From NCBI RefSeq assembly GCF_900114995.1, contig NZ_FOUX01000003.1:186001-250000 (forward strand): 64,000 nt of DNA. Reading direction: 5' to 3'. Source of the stretch: Chitinophaga sp. YR627. GTDB taxonomy: Bacteria; Bacteroidota; Bacteroidia; Chitinophagales; Chitinophagaceae. The notes under the pieces were generated by a model. It was not told the DNA's origin, did no database searches, and saw only the letters and a list, made by a program, of their open reading frames with translations. Shown here in pieces: positions 55,486-64,000 of this stretch. The number at the start of each line of letters is the position of its first letter. The stretch's first letter is position 1. The position numbers were made by a program, and so were the translations under genes.

Positions 55486-56768
55486 CAAAAATTATATTTA
55501 TCCCCTAATTGTGTTAACTCACTAAGTAATTCACGTTTCCTTTGTGGTTCCGTTTCCTCCTGCATTTTTCTTTTTAGATCAAGATATTGCTGATATGCCC
55601 GTTTTCCATAATCATTATAAAAATCAACCTGAAAATCATTCCTCAATATATCGTTGGGGTCATCGCCAATAGGAGACTCACCTCTACGAACAGCTATTTT
55701 TCCGTTTTTCTCATAATATAAGATAAAGCGTTCTTCTGGCTCAAAAGCCGCTGCAATAAAAGGAGAATGAGTGGCTGTTATAAATTGTGCATCTGGAGCG
55801 AAGCTTCTGTAATAGGAAAACAAATCTACCTGTAAATCAGGAAAAAGTGACCGTTCCGGCTCATCAATCAAAATGATTGAATCGGAAGTATCAAATTCAA
55901 ATAATGGAAAAAAAGATAACAATAATCCTTTGGTTCCTGTACTCAGTGAAGAAATTGGAATAATATCATCTTGAACCTTTGACTTAATTGGAATTGCAAA
56001 ATCTGTATTATCAGGATCAATTTCAAGGTTTAACTTTTCCAATATAGGATTGAATAATTCAGAAAATGGCACAAGTGGATTCTTATTAACTGCCGACCAC
56101 TTTTGAATTTCCGCATTTACCTTATTTAAATCAGCTATTTTACCTTTTTTGATTAATTCGGTAGCCATTTGAAGAAACTTTCTCCGATATTCCAAAATGC
56201 GTCCTAAAAGTGAAAACCAAATTCGTTCGTCTACATCTTGAGTAAACTCATAAATATATCTGGATCCTATATATCTTTTGGTTATGTCAACGTCAAGTCC
56301 TTCTGATAAAGCGTTTATGATATTAAGGGGATTCTGATTAAAGATTTGAATAGTTTTCTCAGAAATGATGTCCGAACTAAAGTAAATCAATTTTATATCC
56401 TCTTGAATAAGACGTCCGACAGCGCCACCACTTAGTTTATCTCGATGAAATTCCTTTTCGCCAAAACGAATGCTACTATCATTCCTGATTAACAAAGGCC
56501 CCTCCATTAGAGAGAATTCAGCATTTCCATTATAAGTGAGCGTATCTAGTGACCACAAACCACCATTAGCTACCTCAGTCTGCGATAGTTGAAAAATCAA
56601 ATTTTTAATTAACTCAAGAAGACTTGTTTTTCCAGTGGCACTCTGTCCAATTAAGCATATTTTATCCAATGGCATACCTGCTTTTGGATGCCCTTCGGGA
56701 TACGTAAAGTCCAGATTAATATTCTCTAAATGTCTGTAAGACTCGATGTTGAGCTTTTTAATCTTCAT
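55485..56768 (-). CDS. ptuA: PtuA-like AAA/ABC-type ATPase (Septu)
   Basis: 427 residues, SMC/OLD-like split ATPase. Walker A GQSATGKT (41-48), signature LSTGTKGLLLSF, Walker B SIILIDEPERSLFP and a switch-type ATHSPF. In Septu, PtuA ATPase and PtuB HNH nuclease form a complex that degrades nucleic acid on phage infection. The gene lies 5' of ptuB with a TGATG junction. The DNA is AT-richer than its neighbours, and it sits between an IS and tRNA-Asn, consistent with recent acquisition. Confidence 0.72.
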   Translation of the reverse strand: MKIKKLNIESYRHLENINLDFTYPEGHPKAGMPLDKICLIGQSATGKTSLLELIKNLIFQLSQTEVANGGLWSLDTLTYNGNAEFSLMEGPLLIRNDSSIRFGEKEFHRDKLSGGAVGRLIQEDIKLIYFSSDIISEKTIQIFNQNPLNIINALSEGLDVDITKRYIGSRYIYEFTQDVDERIWFSLLGRILEYRRKFLQMATELIKKGKIADLNKVNAEIQKWSAVNKNPLVPFSELFNPILEKLNLEIDPDNTDFAIPIKSKVQDDIIPISSLSTGTKGLLLSFFPLFEFDTSDSIILIDEPERSLFPDLQVDLFSYYRSFAPDAQFITATHSPFIAAAFEPEERFILYYEKNGKIAVRRGESPIGDDPNDILRNDFQVDFYNDYGKRAYQQYLDLKRKMQEETEPQRKRELLSELTQLGDKYNF

Positions 56769-56873
56769 ATTTCAAAACTGGATAAAATAATCTGTGGTTA
56801 TAGGTAAGATAAAAGATAATCCCCAAAACATTGACTTTGGATTTTTATGGGGCTTAAGTGAAGTTAGTTAAAA

Positions 56874-56905
56874 CAAAAAAGTCTACAAACATCAAGCTTG
56901 TAGAC
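56874..56905 (-). terminator. Terminator of tRNA-Asn
   Basis: GTCTACAA (56881-56888) pairs with TTGTAGAC (56898-56905). On the minus strand it ends in TTTTTTG, 10 bp after the tRNA. Confidence 0.85.
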
Positions 56906-56914
56906 TTTTTTCCG

Positions 56915-56988
56915 CTCCCCCTGCTGGACTTGAACCAGCGACCCTCTGATTAACAGTCAGATGCTCTAACCAACTGAGCTAAGGAGGA
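56915..56988 (-). tRNA. tRNA-Asn (anticodon GUU)
   Basis: 74 nt. Acceptor TCCTCCT/AGGGGGA (with G-T), D arm GCTCAGTTGGTTAGAGC, anticodon loop CTGTTAA giving GTT, T arm CTGG-TTCAAGT-CCAG, discriminator G, no encoded CCA. It borders the Septu/IS island; I found no second copy of its 3' end in the window as an att site. Confidence 0.93.
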
Positions 56989-57060
56989 GTGTTTTCCCCG
57001 TTTCGGGATTGCAAAGATAGATATTTTCTTATTCTCGCCAAATCTTTTTCAACTTTTTCA

Positions 57061-58662
57061 TCAAAAAGAATTCACCAATAATAGAAAACGCTTATCCAGA
57101 GCGGTTTCCCGCGTATAAAAATTTACAAATTGTAAGTCCAGACGTGTCACAGGGAACTGTACGAACGATTTTACCTCCTTCACTGCATACCCTCTGGCGA
57201 TTAAAGAATCTCTGTGTTCTGCCGTTGTAAAAACCAGTGATGGTCCTGCAGGGATCGTATCGTATCGCAGGAGGGGGGCGTCGAGATAATACTCCATCGC
57301 ATAGGAGTTCACCCCATAAAAACCCACAGCTCCGCCTTTCAGTTCACTGTTGGCATAGAACGCGGCAGTGCTTCCACTTTGATACCGGAGCACATCCGGA
57401 TAGAACAGTCCATTGAGAAAAATATTTAAAAGGAATCCTGCCAGGCAGGTGCGAAAGAATATAAGCGGCCTTTCTTTCAACGGAAACCATATAAAAACAG
57501 CCGTTCCTATCACGATAAGCCCAACGGCCCAAAAATGAATTTCAGGCCTGTAAAGCGCCCATATTGCGATAATAGCAACACCCATGATCCCCATCAGGAT
57601 ATACTGTGTGACACGGAAGACTTTTTCCTTCACATCGTCTACTATATACTTCGCCGTTAGGATGGCGAAGAAAGGGAAGATGATATTCAGATAGTGCGGT
57701 AACTGAAATTTCGATAAAGAGAATAGCAGGAAAGTCGACAGAGCAGCGCTAATGCAATAGTACTCGGGCGCTGATCTCCCTTTTCTGATAAAGTTGACGA
57801 TGGCAACATACAGGAATATCGACCAGGGTAGGAATGCCCATAATACGGTATGCAGGAAGAAAGAAGGATCGCCATGCCCTTTGATTGGTCCGTTATTCAT
57901 GAAACGTCCGAACTGACTGTCCCAGAAAAAGAAACGGATACCGGATACACCGGTCTGTCCGAAAACTACTTTCTCCGGATGTGCATCAAACTGCTGGTAC
58001 AGGGCATACAATTCCGGTGTAATGAAGATACCGATCAGCAATGCGACGACCAGCCAGCGCCAGTGAAACAACTCCTTCCATTGCCGGGTAAAGGTATACT
58101 GACCGATAAAGGCAAAGCCTATGGGAACCAATGCAAAAGGCCCCTTTGTCATAACAGCAAAAGCCGCGAACAGCGCACCTGGAATCAACTGCCGTTTGTA
58201 CAGATGATAGACACTGGCAATGATCAGTCCTGTCAGATAAGGCTCTGCCCGTACATCCGTACTGGATATGACCAGGTGCTCGGCCGACAGGAAAATACAT
58301 ACCGCCCAGAGGGCCACCTTTTCACTGTATACCAGCAGGTCTTTGGCAAACTTATAAGTATACATCACTCCCAGCATCAGAAATAAGAACGCGGGTAGTT
58401 TATAGGCAAAACTTGTAAATCCGAAAAGCAGATAGGAGAGGGCAGCCATCCAGAAAGGGAAATGCGGCTTATCCAGCCAGTCATGTCCGTCAGCTAAGAG
58501 GTTCAGGTAGTCATGATGCTGCACCATGTGTTTGGCAATACCCGCATAAAGGGCGCCATCGGGTTCCATAATAGTAACAGGAAGGCCGGTCATGTGCATG
58601 AATATCAGCAGACCGATCATCATCCGGCAGACTTGTTTCTCTGAGATAGAATAGACTGTCAT
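57061..58662 (-). CDS. ArnT-like GT-C glycosyltransferase (dolichyl/lipid-phosphate sugar type)
   Basis: About 533 residues from the ATG at 58662. About 12 hydrophobic helices; the first loop has IMEPDGALYAGIAKHM (D after E) and DKPHFPFWMAA, the family's catalytic loop. Transfers a sugar from a lipid carrier onto lipid A, protein or similar at the periplasmic face. Acceptor unknown. 69 bp after the Rieske gene. Confidence 0.85.
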   Translation of the reverse strand: MTVYSISEKQVCRMMIGLLIFMHMTGLPVTIMEPDGALYAGIAKHMVQHHDYLNLLADGHDWLDKPHFPFWMAALSYLLFGFTSFAYKLPAFLFLMLGVMYTYKFAKDLLVYSEKVALWAVCIFLSAEHLVISSTDVRAEPYLTGLIIASVYHLYKRQLIPGALFAAFAVMTKGPFALVPIGFAFIGQYTFTRQWKELFHWRWLVVALLIGIFITPELYALYQQFDAHPEKVVFGQTGVSGIRFFFWDSQFGRFMNNGPIKGHGDPSFFLHTVLWAFLPWSIFLYVAIVNFIRKGRSAPEYYCISAALSTFLLFSLSKFQLPHYLNIIFPFFAILTAKYIVDDVKEKVFRVTQYILMGIMGVAIIAIWALYRPEIHFWAVGLIVIGTAVFIWFPLKERPLIFFRTCLAGFLLNIFLNGLFYPDVLRYQSGSTAAFYANSELKGGAVGFYGVNSYAMEYYLDAPLLRYDTIPAGPSLVFTTAEHRDSLIARGYAVKEVKSFVQFPVTRLDLQFVNFYTRETALDKRFLLLVNSF

Positions 58663-58731
58663 GCGCAAAAATTACAGCACTGCTGGCACTTCCGCAAAAC
58701 AGAGGGGGCTTTTAATAGAAAATTAACAGGC

Positions 58732-59070
58732 TTACCAGCCGAAAAGACTTGATTTCTCCAATCCGATATATAGTCCGTCTGACCGTTGTTCAAGGGGATA
58801 GGTCTTGAGATAAAACCCTTCTCCACTACTGTTATAGCCGTTTTTAACGTTAAAACGGTACCTGTGCAGGGGACAGACAACATTACCGGCATCATCCATA
58901 AAACCATCCGCCATAATGCCGCTCGCATGCGGACATTTGTAGGCGAAGGCAAAGATCTGCTCCTCATATCTGGTATAGCAGATCTTTTTACCCTGGACCT
59001 CCAGGACGCCAATCTCACCTTCTCTCGCGTACAGGTCTGATAAACGATGCCAGTTGTATTGCTTTGCCAT
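58732..59070 (-). CDS. Rieske [2Fe-2S] ferredoxin-like protein
   Basis: 112 residues with the Rieske cluster motif CPHASG (C-x-H) and CPLHRYRF (C-x2-H), 17 residues apart. No membrane helix. Likely an electron carrier or small-subunit ferredoxin; partner not nearby. Eight bases separate it from hflX. Confidence 0.92.
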   Translation of the reverse strand: MAKQYNWHRLSDLYAREGEIGVLEVQGKKICYTRYEEQIFAFAYKCPHASGIMADGFMDDAGNVVCPLHRYRFNVKNGYNSSGEGFYLKTYPLEQRSDGLYIGLEKSSLFGW

Positions 59071-59078
59071 GCTGGGAA

Positions 59079-60269
59079 TTAATAGAAATATTCGCTCTTG
59101 TAAGGATAACGTACCCTGTACAGTTCCACTACCTTACTAAGGATAGTCGCCCGCAGTTCTTCGACGTTTTTGCGTTCTGTTGCAGAAATAAACACACAGT
59201 TACCCTGGGTTCTGGTCTGCCAGTTTTCCTTCAGCTGATTCAGGATGTCCTGTTTGATATCCTCTGTCAACCACTTGTCAAAGGTCTGCTCTTCATACAG
59301 GTCCATTTTGTTGAAGACCATGATAATAGGCTTATCGAAGGCCTTCAGTTCCTGCAAAGTGCGGTTTACCACCTCTACCTGATCCTCATATTGCGGATGG
59401 GAAATATCCACCACATGCAGCAGGATATCGCTTTCTCTCACCTCATCAAGGGTTGATTTGAAGCTTTCTACCAGATGGTGAGGGAGTTTACGGATAAACC
59501 CTACGGTATCGCTCAGCAAAAATGCAGTCTGGTCAAATACCACCTTCCGGGTAGTCGTATCCAGCGTCGCAAACAGCTTGTTTTCAGCAAACACCTCGCT
59601 TTTGCTCATCAGGTTCATGATGGTACTTTTACCCACGTTAGTATATCCCACCAGGGCTACACGGATGTATTCACCACGGTCCTTACGCTGAGTAAGCGAC
59701 TGTTTATCGATCTCCGCCAGTCTTTTTCTGAGCAGGGCCACCTTTTCCTTGATGATACGACGGTCCGTTTCGATCTCCGTTTCACCCGGACCACGGCTAC
59801 CGATACCACCTCCCTGTCTTTCCAGGTGACTCCACATACCTTTCAGACGTGGCAGGATATACTGGTACTGGGCCAGTTCTACCTGCACTTTCGCCTGAGC
59901 CGTACGGGCACGGCGGGCAAAAATGTCGAGAATAAGGTCACTACGGTCTATCACCTTCACATTCAGCACTTTCTCTATGTTCGCTATCTGAGAACCGGTC
60001 AGTTCATCGTCAAAAATGACCAGATTGATATTTCTTCCTGCAATGAAATCCCTGATCTCTTCCAGCTTACCCTTTCCTACAAAGGTCGCCCTATCGGGAC
60101 GGGCCAGTTTCTGGGTGAACTTTTTTACAGTTATAGCACCAGCCGTCTCAGCGAGGAAAACCAACTCATCCAGATACTCCTGTACCTGACGGTCTGTCTG
60201 CTCCTTATGGATCACGCCCACAATAACGGCCCGCTCTTCCTGTTGTACAACTTGTTTCTTTTCAATCAA
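59079..60269 (-). CDS. hflX: GTPase HflX
   Basis: 396 residues. HflX N-domain (ERAVIVGVIHKEQT) and the RGPGETEIETDRR linker, then a GTPase with GYTNVGKST (G1), DTVGFIRKLPH (G3) and NKMDL (G4). Starts at a TTG (60269); the -7 box TACCTTTG on the minus strand (60289-60296) leaves a leader of only about 10-15 nt. HflX splits stalled or hibernating ribosomes after stress. Confidence 0.93.
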   Translation of the reverse strand: MIEKKQVVQQEERAVIVGVIHKEQTDRQVQEYLDELVFLAETAGAITVKKFTQKLARPDRATFVGKGKLEEIRDFIAGRNINLVIFDDELTGSQIANIEKVLNVKVIDRSDLILDIFARRARTAQAKVQVELAQYQYILPRLKGMWSHLERQGGGIGSRGPGETEIETDRRIIKEKVALLRKRLAEIDKQSLTQRKDRGEYIRVALVGYTNVGKSTIMNLMSKSEVFAENKLFATLDTTTRKVVFDQTAFLLSDTVGFIRKLPHHLVESFKSTLDEVRESDILLHVVDISHPQYEDQVEVVNRTLQELKAFDKPIIMVFNKMDLYEEQTFDKWLTEDIKQDILNQLKENWQTRTQGNCVFISATERKNVEELRATILSKVVELYRVRYPYKSEYFY

Positions 60270-60288
60270 AGTATATAAAAATTTACTG

Positions 60289-60296
60289 CAAAGGTA
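60289..60296 (-). promoter_or_regulatory. -7 promoter element of hflX
   Basis: TACCTTTG (minus strand) matches TAnnTTTG, 20 bp upstream of the TTG start; no obvious TTTG at the proper -33 distance. Confidence 0.5.
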
Positions 60297-60353
60297 TGGA
60301 ATTAGTCCATAGCACTATTTTCCCTACTTTTAGCGTCCAAACAGAATCTGAAC

Positions 60354-62381
60354 ATGCATAAATCACTTTTGTTAACATCACTTTTTATATCAACTATGGC
60401 AGTGGCCCAGCAGAAAATGACGCCCGAGCTGCTCTGGCAATTGGGCAGAGTAAGCGGCGAGGCGATTACGGCAGACGGAAAGACAGTTATCTACGGCGTA
60501 TCCCGATACAATATCGCCGAAAACAAGAGCGATAAAGACCTCTTCGCCATCCCGCTGGCGGGAGGCTCTCCCACGCAGATCACGAAGGAACCAGGAGCAG
60601 AAGGAGAGGTGAGCGCGATCAGCGGACAAAAAATCGCCTATGTCTTCAAAGGACAACGCTGGGAAATGAATGCCGACGGTTCCGGCGCCACACAGATCAC
60701 CAATGTAGAGGGTGGTCTGCAGAACATGCGTATCTCCCCCGATGGAAAACATATCCTGTTTTCCAAAGAAGTGAAACTGAAAAAGATCAGCGGCGGCGAC
60801 CATTACCCCGACCTGCCAAAATCCAATGTGCAGATCTATGACAACCTGAACTACCGTCACTGGGACACCTGGGAAGACGGTAACTTCCAGCATATCTTCT
60901 TCGCCACCTACGAAAATGGCCAGGTTGGTACACCTGTCGATATCATGGAAGGCGAACTGTATGACAGCCCGCAGATGCCGTTCGGCGGAGCCGAAGACGT
61001 CATCTGGAGCCCGGACGGCAAAAGCATTCTCTACGTTACCAAGAAGAAATTTGGTAAAGAATATGCTACCAGCACCAATACCAATGTCTATGAATACAAT
61101 CTCGACACCCGTGCAACCAAAAACCTGTCCGAAGGACTGGCTGGTTACAATGTAGCCCCTGCATTCAGTCCGGACGGTAAATACCTGGCCTGGCTGGGTA
61201 TGGCAAAAGACGGTTTCGAAGCTGATAAAAATGATATCATCGTACTGAATCGCGCCACTGGCGTCCGTACCAATCTTACCAAAGACTGGGATGGTACCGT
61301 AGCCTCCATTTCCTGGAGCAAAGACAACAAACAATTATTCTTCCTCGCCGTGGTAAAAGGCACTGAGCAACTGCACGAGATCACCCTGCAGAAAGACCTG
61401 GCTGCTACCAACGCGAAACATATCCGCCAGGTAACAGATGGCGAATTTGATATCAGTGGTATCATCGGACAGTCAGGCAACACCCTTGTGGTAAGCCGCA
61501 CTGACATGAACCACGCTGCCGAACTCTTCACCGTACAGCTGCCAAAGGGTACCCTGCAACCGCTGACCACTGTAAACAAAGAAGTTTACGATAAAACAGG
61601 CATGTGTAAAGTGGAAAAACGCTGGATCAAGACCACAGATAATAAAGACATGCTGGCCTGGGTGATCTTCCCGCCAGATTTCGATCCTGCAAAGAAATAC
61701 CCAACCCTGTTATATTGCCAGGGTGGTCCGCAGTCAGCACTGTCCCAGTTCTATTCCTACCGCTGGAACTTCCAGCTGATGGCTTCCCAGGGATATATCG
61801 TTGTAGCCCCTAACCGTCGTGGTATGCCAGGTCATGGAGTAGAATGGAACGCTGCTATCAGTAAAGACTGGGGCGGACAACCTATCCGTGACTACCTGAG
61901 CGCCATTGACGCTGTAAGCCAGGAGCCTTATGTTGATAAAAACCGTCTCGGTGCCGTAGGCGCCAGCTATGGTGGTTATTCCGTTTACATGCTGGCGGGT
62001 GTACATAACAACCGGTTCAAATCATTCATTGCACATGACGGTCTGTTTGATCTGAAAAGCTGGTATGGCACAACTGAGGAACTCTGGTTTGCCAACTGGG
62101 ATATCGGGGCTTACTGGGATCCGGCTAACGCGAAGGTCTATAAAGAATTCAACCCTAGTGAATACGCCAGCAAATGGAATACGCCTATCATGGTCATTCA
62201 AGGTGGTACCGACTTCCGTGTAGGCATCGAGCAGGGTTTACAGGCCTTCCAGCTGGCACAGCTGAAAGGCATCAAGAGCAAACTGCTCTATTTCCCTGAA
62301 GAAAATCACTGGGTGCTGAAAGCGCAGAACGCGCTGGTATGGCAACGTGAGTTCTTCCAGTGGCTGAAAGAAACACTTTAA
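60354..62381 (+). CDS. S9-family serine peptidase (prolyl oligopeptidase/DPP type)
   Basis: 675 residues, signal peptide (1-18, ending AVAQQ). Beta-propeller region (20-420, repeated SPDGK motifs) and an alpha/beta-hydrolase domain with VGASYGGYSVYM (Ser), GGTDFRV (Asp) and PEENHWV (His). Degrades proline-containing or other oligopeptides, exported. Confidence 0.93.
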   Translation: MHKSLLLTSLFISTMAVAQQKMTPELLWQLGRVSGEAITADGKTVIYGVSRYNIAENKSDKDLFAIPLAGGSPTQITKEPGAEGEVSAISGQKIAYVFKGQRWEMNADGSGATQITNVEGGLQNMRISPDGKHILFSKEVKLKKISGGDHYPDLPKSNVQIYDNLNYRHWDTWEDGNFQHIFFATYENGQVGTPVDIMEGELYDSPQMPFGGAEDVIWSPDGKSILYVTKKKFGKEYATSTNTNVYEYNLDTRATKNLSEGLAGYNVAPAFSPDGKYLAWLGMAKDGFEADKNDIIVLNRATGVRTNLTKDWDGTVASISWSKDNKQLFFLAVVKGTEQLHEITLQKDLAATNAKHIRQVTDGEFDISGIIGQSGNTLVVSRTDMNHAAELFTVQLPKGTLQPLTTVNKEVYDKTGMCKVEKRWIKTTDNKDMLAWVIFPPDFDPAKKYPTLLYCQGGPQSALSQFYSYRWNFQLMASQGYIVVAPNRRGMPGHGVEWNAAISKDWGGQPIRDYLSAIDAVSQEPYVDKNRLGAVGASYGGYSVYMLAGVHNNRFKSFIAHDGLFDLKSWYGTTEELWFANWDIGAYWDPANAKVYKEFNPSEYASKWNTPIMVIQGGTDFRVGIEQGLQAFQLAQLKGIKSKLLYFPEENHWVLKAQNALVWQREFFQWLKETL

Positions 62382-62388
62382 TCAATCA

Positions 62389-62425
62389 ACCGCATTCGGC
62401 ACCGGCAAGTGGTGCTGAATGCGGT
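62389..62425. repeat. 15-bp-stem hairpin between the peptidase and paaG-like genes
   Basis: ACCGCATTCGGCACC (62389-62403) pairs along its full length with GGTGCTGAATGCGGT (62411-62425), with one G-T pair. It could act as a terminator or transcript stabiliser; no T run follows. Confidence 0.7.
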
Positions 62426-62457
62426 CCGTTCAATTCATATATAAATTCCCCAACGTT

Positions 62458-63237
62458 ATGTTCACCTCTCTCTTATTAGACATCCAGGATGGTGTTGCTA
62501 CGATCACCCTCAACCGACCGGATGTTTACAACGCATTTAATGATCCACTGAGTTATGAATTGCAGGACGCCCTCAAACAGGCAGAGAAAGATCCTGCCGT
62601 CAGGGTAGTGGTGCTGACAGGTGCAGGTAAAGCATTCTGTAGCGGCCAGGACCTCAAAGCTGCCATGAATGGCGAAAAACGTAATCTCAGCGAATCCCTG
62701 CATAAACGCTATAATCCTATCATCAGGGCCATCCGTAATATGCCCAAACCCGTCATCTGCCAGTTAAACGGCGTAGCCGCAGGAGCAGGTTGCTCACTGG
62801 CGCTGGCCTGTGATATGATCATTGCCAGCGAAGCGGCATCCATGGTTGAGATCTTCATCAATATTGCACTGGTGCTGGATTCCGGCTCATCCTATTTCCT
62901 GCCACGCACGGTAGGCTATCACAAGGCATTTGAACTGGCTACCAAAGCCAGTAAAATGACAGCCCAGGAAGCCCTGCAGATGGGCTTTATCAACAAAGTG
63001 GTCCCTGCCGGTGAACTGGAAGCAGCCGTAAAAGCGGAGGCTGCATTCTATGCTAACGCACCAACGAAAGCAATCGCCCTGCTCAAAAAAATGCTGACAA
63101 AAGGGATGACGGAAAACCTGGACACAGTACTCGATTATGAAGCTTATTGCCAGGAAATAGCGGGTAATACGGCTGATAATACAGAAGGCGTACAGGCATT
63201 TCTGGAGAAACGTAAACCTGTATTTAAAGGCGTCTGA
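62458..63237 (+). CDS. paaG: PaaG-like enoyl-CoA hydratase/isomerase
   Basis: 259 residues from the ATG at 62458. Crotonase fold with LNRPDVYNAFNDPLSYEL, VVLTGAGKAFCSGQDLKA (first oxyanion loop) and VAAGAGCSLALACDM (second). Closest by motif to PaaG, which converts the ring-epoxide of phenylacetyl-CoA to the oxepin. No other paa gene is in the window, so the pathway assignment is moderate. Confidence 0.82.
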   Translation: MFTSLLLDIQDGVATITLNRPDVYNAFNDPLSYELQDALKQAEKDPAVRVVVLTGAGKAFCSGQDLKAAMNGEKRNLSESLHKRYNPIIRAIRNMPKPVICQLNGVAAGAGCSLALACDMIIASEAASMVEIFINIALVLDSGSSYFLPRTVGYHKAFELATKASKMTAQEALQMGFINKVVPAGELEAAVKAEAAFYANAPTKAIALLKKMLTKGMTENLDTVLDYEAYCQEIAGNTADNTEGVQAFLEKRKPVFKGV

Positions 63238-63261
63238 GAAGATAATACCTTATAAAAGCAG

Positions 63262-63300
63262 AAGGGGCTGTCCACTATGTAGCGGACAGCCCCTTTTTAA
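63262..63300. terminator. Bidirectional terminator
   Basis: AAGGGGCTGTCC (63262-63273) pairs with GGACAGCCCCTT (63284-63295) followed by TTTTT. On the minus strand it also precedes A-rich sequence, so it may serve the convergent beta-barrel gene. Confidence 0.88.
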
Positions 63301-63315
63301 TATTTTCAGCTCAGC

Positions 63316-64000
63316 TTATAAACCGCTCAGCATAAATCCGAAAGAATATGGATTTACATCGTAAGTACCATTGTCCTTAAATAAGGTGGTGATCGCATAA
63401 GTACCATATACCGCGAAGTTACCATAACCCACTCTCGCAGTACCTGTAAAGCGCCATGTATTGAACTGACGTTTGCTGGCTTCCTTCTCAATCAGCTTAG
63501 AGCCTGCAAGGTTCTCAACAGAACGGGTATGCGCATTGAGCAGGTTACCGATCTTCAGGCCTAAACCTACTTTAAAACCGTGATTAGCGTTCTCAGGCAC
63601 CTGGCGATAACGCAGTTCCAATGGAATTTCCAGGTAAGTGGTCGCCAGTTTGAACTTGCTATATGCGTTCGTTCCCTGGAAATCAGGAGTAGCAGATGTA
63701 TTTCTCAGATCCAGACTCTGGTCCTTCAACATATAGTGATCAGATCCTATTCCCAGACCTGCTGCAAGACTGAAATTAGTTTTCTGCATCGGGAAATCGT
63801 ACATGAAAGCAATATTGAGCTGGCGGTTGAATCCAGTGTTAATATTGCTGGCTCCTGTTCCTGACAATCCAACATAACCTAACTGAATCACTAAGAAATC
63901 CTTGGAATGTGATGCTGCTCCCATGGCCTTATTAGCAACTGCATTCTTGGCATCCTGTGCAAAAACACCGAGAGAAGCCGCCATCAATCCGATCGAAAAG
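63316..64000 (-). CDS. Outer-membrane beta-barrel protein, 5' end outside the window
   Basis: At least 228 residues visible; the frame stays open to the right edge. The first visible residues (FSIGLMAASLGVFAQD) look like the end of a signal peptide. The rest is an OmpW/PorT-like 8-strand barrel with alternating pattern (LVIQLGYVGLSG, TTYLEIPLELRYRQ, FKVGLGLKIGNLL, ARVGYGNFAVYGTYAI). Function unknown. Confidence 0.8.
   Translation of the reverse strand, partial: FSIGLMAASLGVFAQDAKNAVANKAMGAASHSKDFLVIQLGYVGLSGTGASNINTGFNRQLNIAFMYDFPMQKTNFSLAAGLGIGSDHYMLKDQSLDLRNTSATPDFQGTNAYSKFKLATTYLEIPLELRYRQVPENANHGFKVGLGLKIGNLLNAHTRSVENLAGSKLIEKEASKRQFNTWRFTGTARVGYGNFAVYGTYAITTLFKDNGTYDVNPYSFGFMLSGL

Overview
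The window looks like a chromosomal segment of a Bacteroidota bacterium, most likely Chitinophagaceae and close to Chitinophaga. This rests on the SusC/SusD pair, a DUF6377-type TPR regulator, a GH97 enzyme, CHU_C-type Ig-like repeats, and -7 promoter elements of the form TAnnTTTG. It is an inference from gene content; no rRNA or other taxonomic marker is present.

Layout. 1-3473 (minus): N-terminal part of a giant secreted repeat protein that runs off the left edge. 4150-6786: NACHT-type STAND NTPase. 6899-12135: transglutaminase-like membrane protein, ClC chloride channel with CBS domains, and a KefG/KefC-like potassium efflux pair. 12132-13449: two small genes and a non-coding stretch with a likely small RNA. 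13450-18346 (minus): tetR-tolC-emrA-emrB drug efflux operon with candidate operators at its promoter. 19467-22683: PfkB sugar kinase, CBM9-like protein and a GHL10-like glycosidase. 22684-24858: 2.2 kb without a convincing gene, holding repeated hairpins and an 82-bp tandem duplication. 24859-32460 (minus): SusD, SusC, a DUF6377/LuxR-type regulator and a WYL regulator.

32461-39968 resembles a bacterial RNA-repair or tRNA-stress island. It has a WYL regulator facing three decayed tRNA-like units and a SPFH (slipin) protein built from about 67-residue repeats, a YcgL/COG3541 nucleotidyltransferase, two tiny terminator-ended transcription units, three good tRNAs (Ile-UAU, Gln-UUG, His-GUG) and a YkuK RNase H-like protein. 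No RtcB ligase is seen in the window. A DUF5690 membrane protein and a PhyH dioxygenase are interleaved. This is the best candidate for an under-described system here.

40373-53426: LytTR response regulator and hybrid histidine kinase, a DsbA-like protein with only one active-site Cys, two AraC regulators, a YwqK/MORN-like protein, DoxX, a DUF6055-like metallopeptidase lipoprotein, GH97, a serine hydrolase with an NTF2-like front domain, and an unknown gene. 53465-56988: an IS481-family element, a Septu-like ptuA-ptuB defence pair and tRNA-Asn, that is, a small accessory island beside a tRNA. 57061-64000: housekeeping genes (ArnT-like glycosyltransferase, Rieske protein, HflX, S9 peptidase, PaaG-like isomerase, and an outer-membrane beta-barrel cut by the right edge).

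All functions are assigned by reading motifs; no database search was run.
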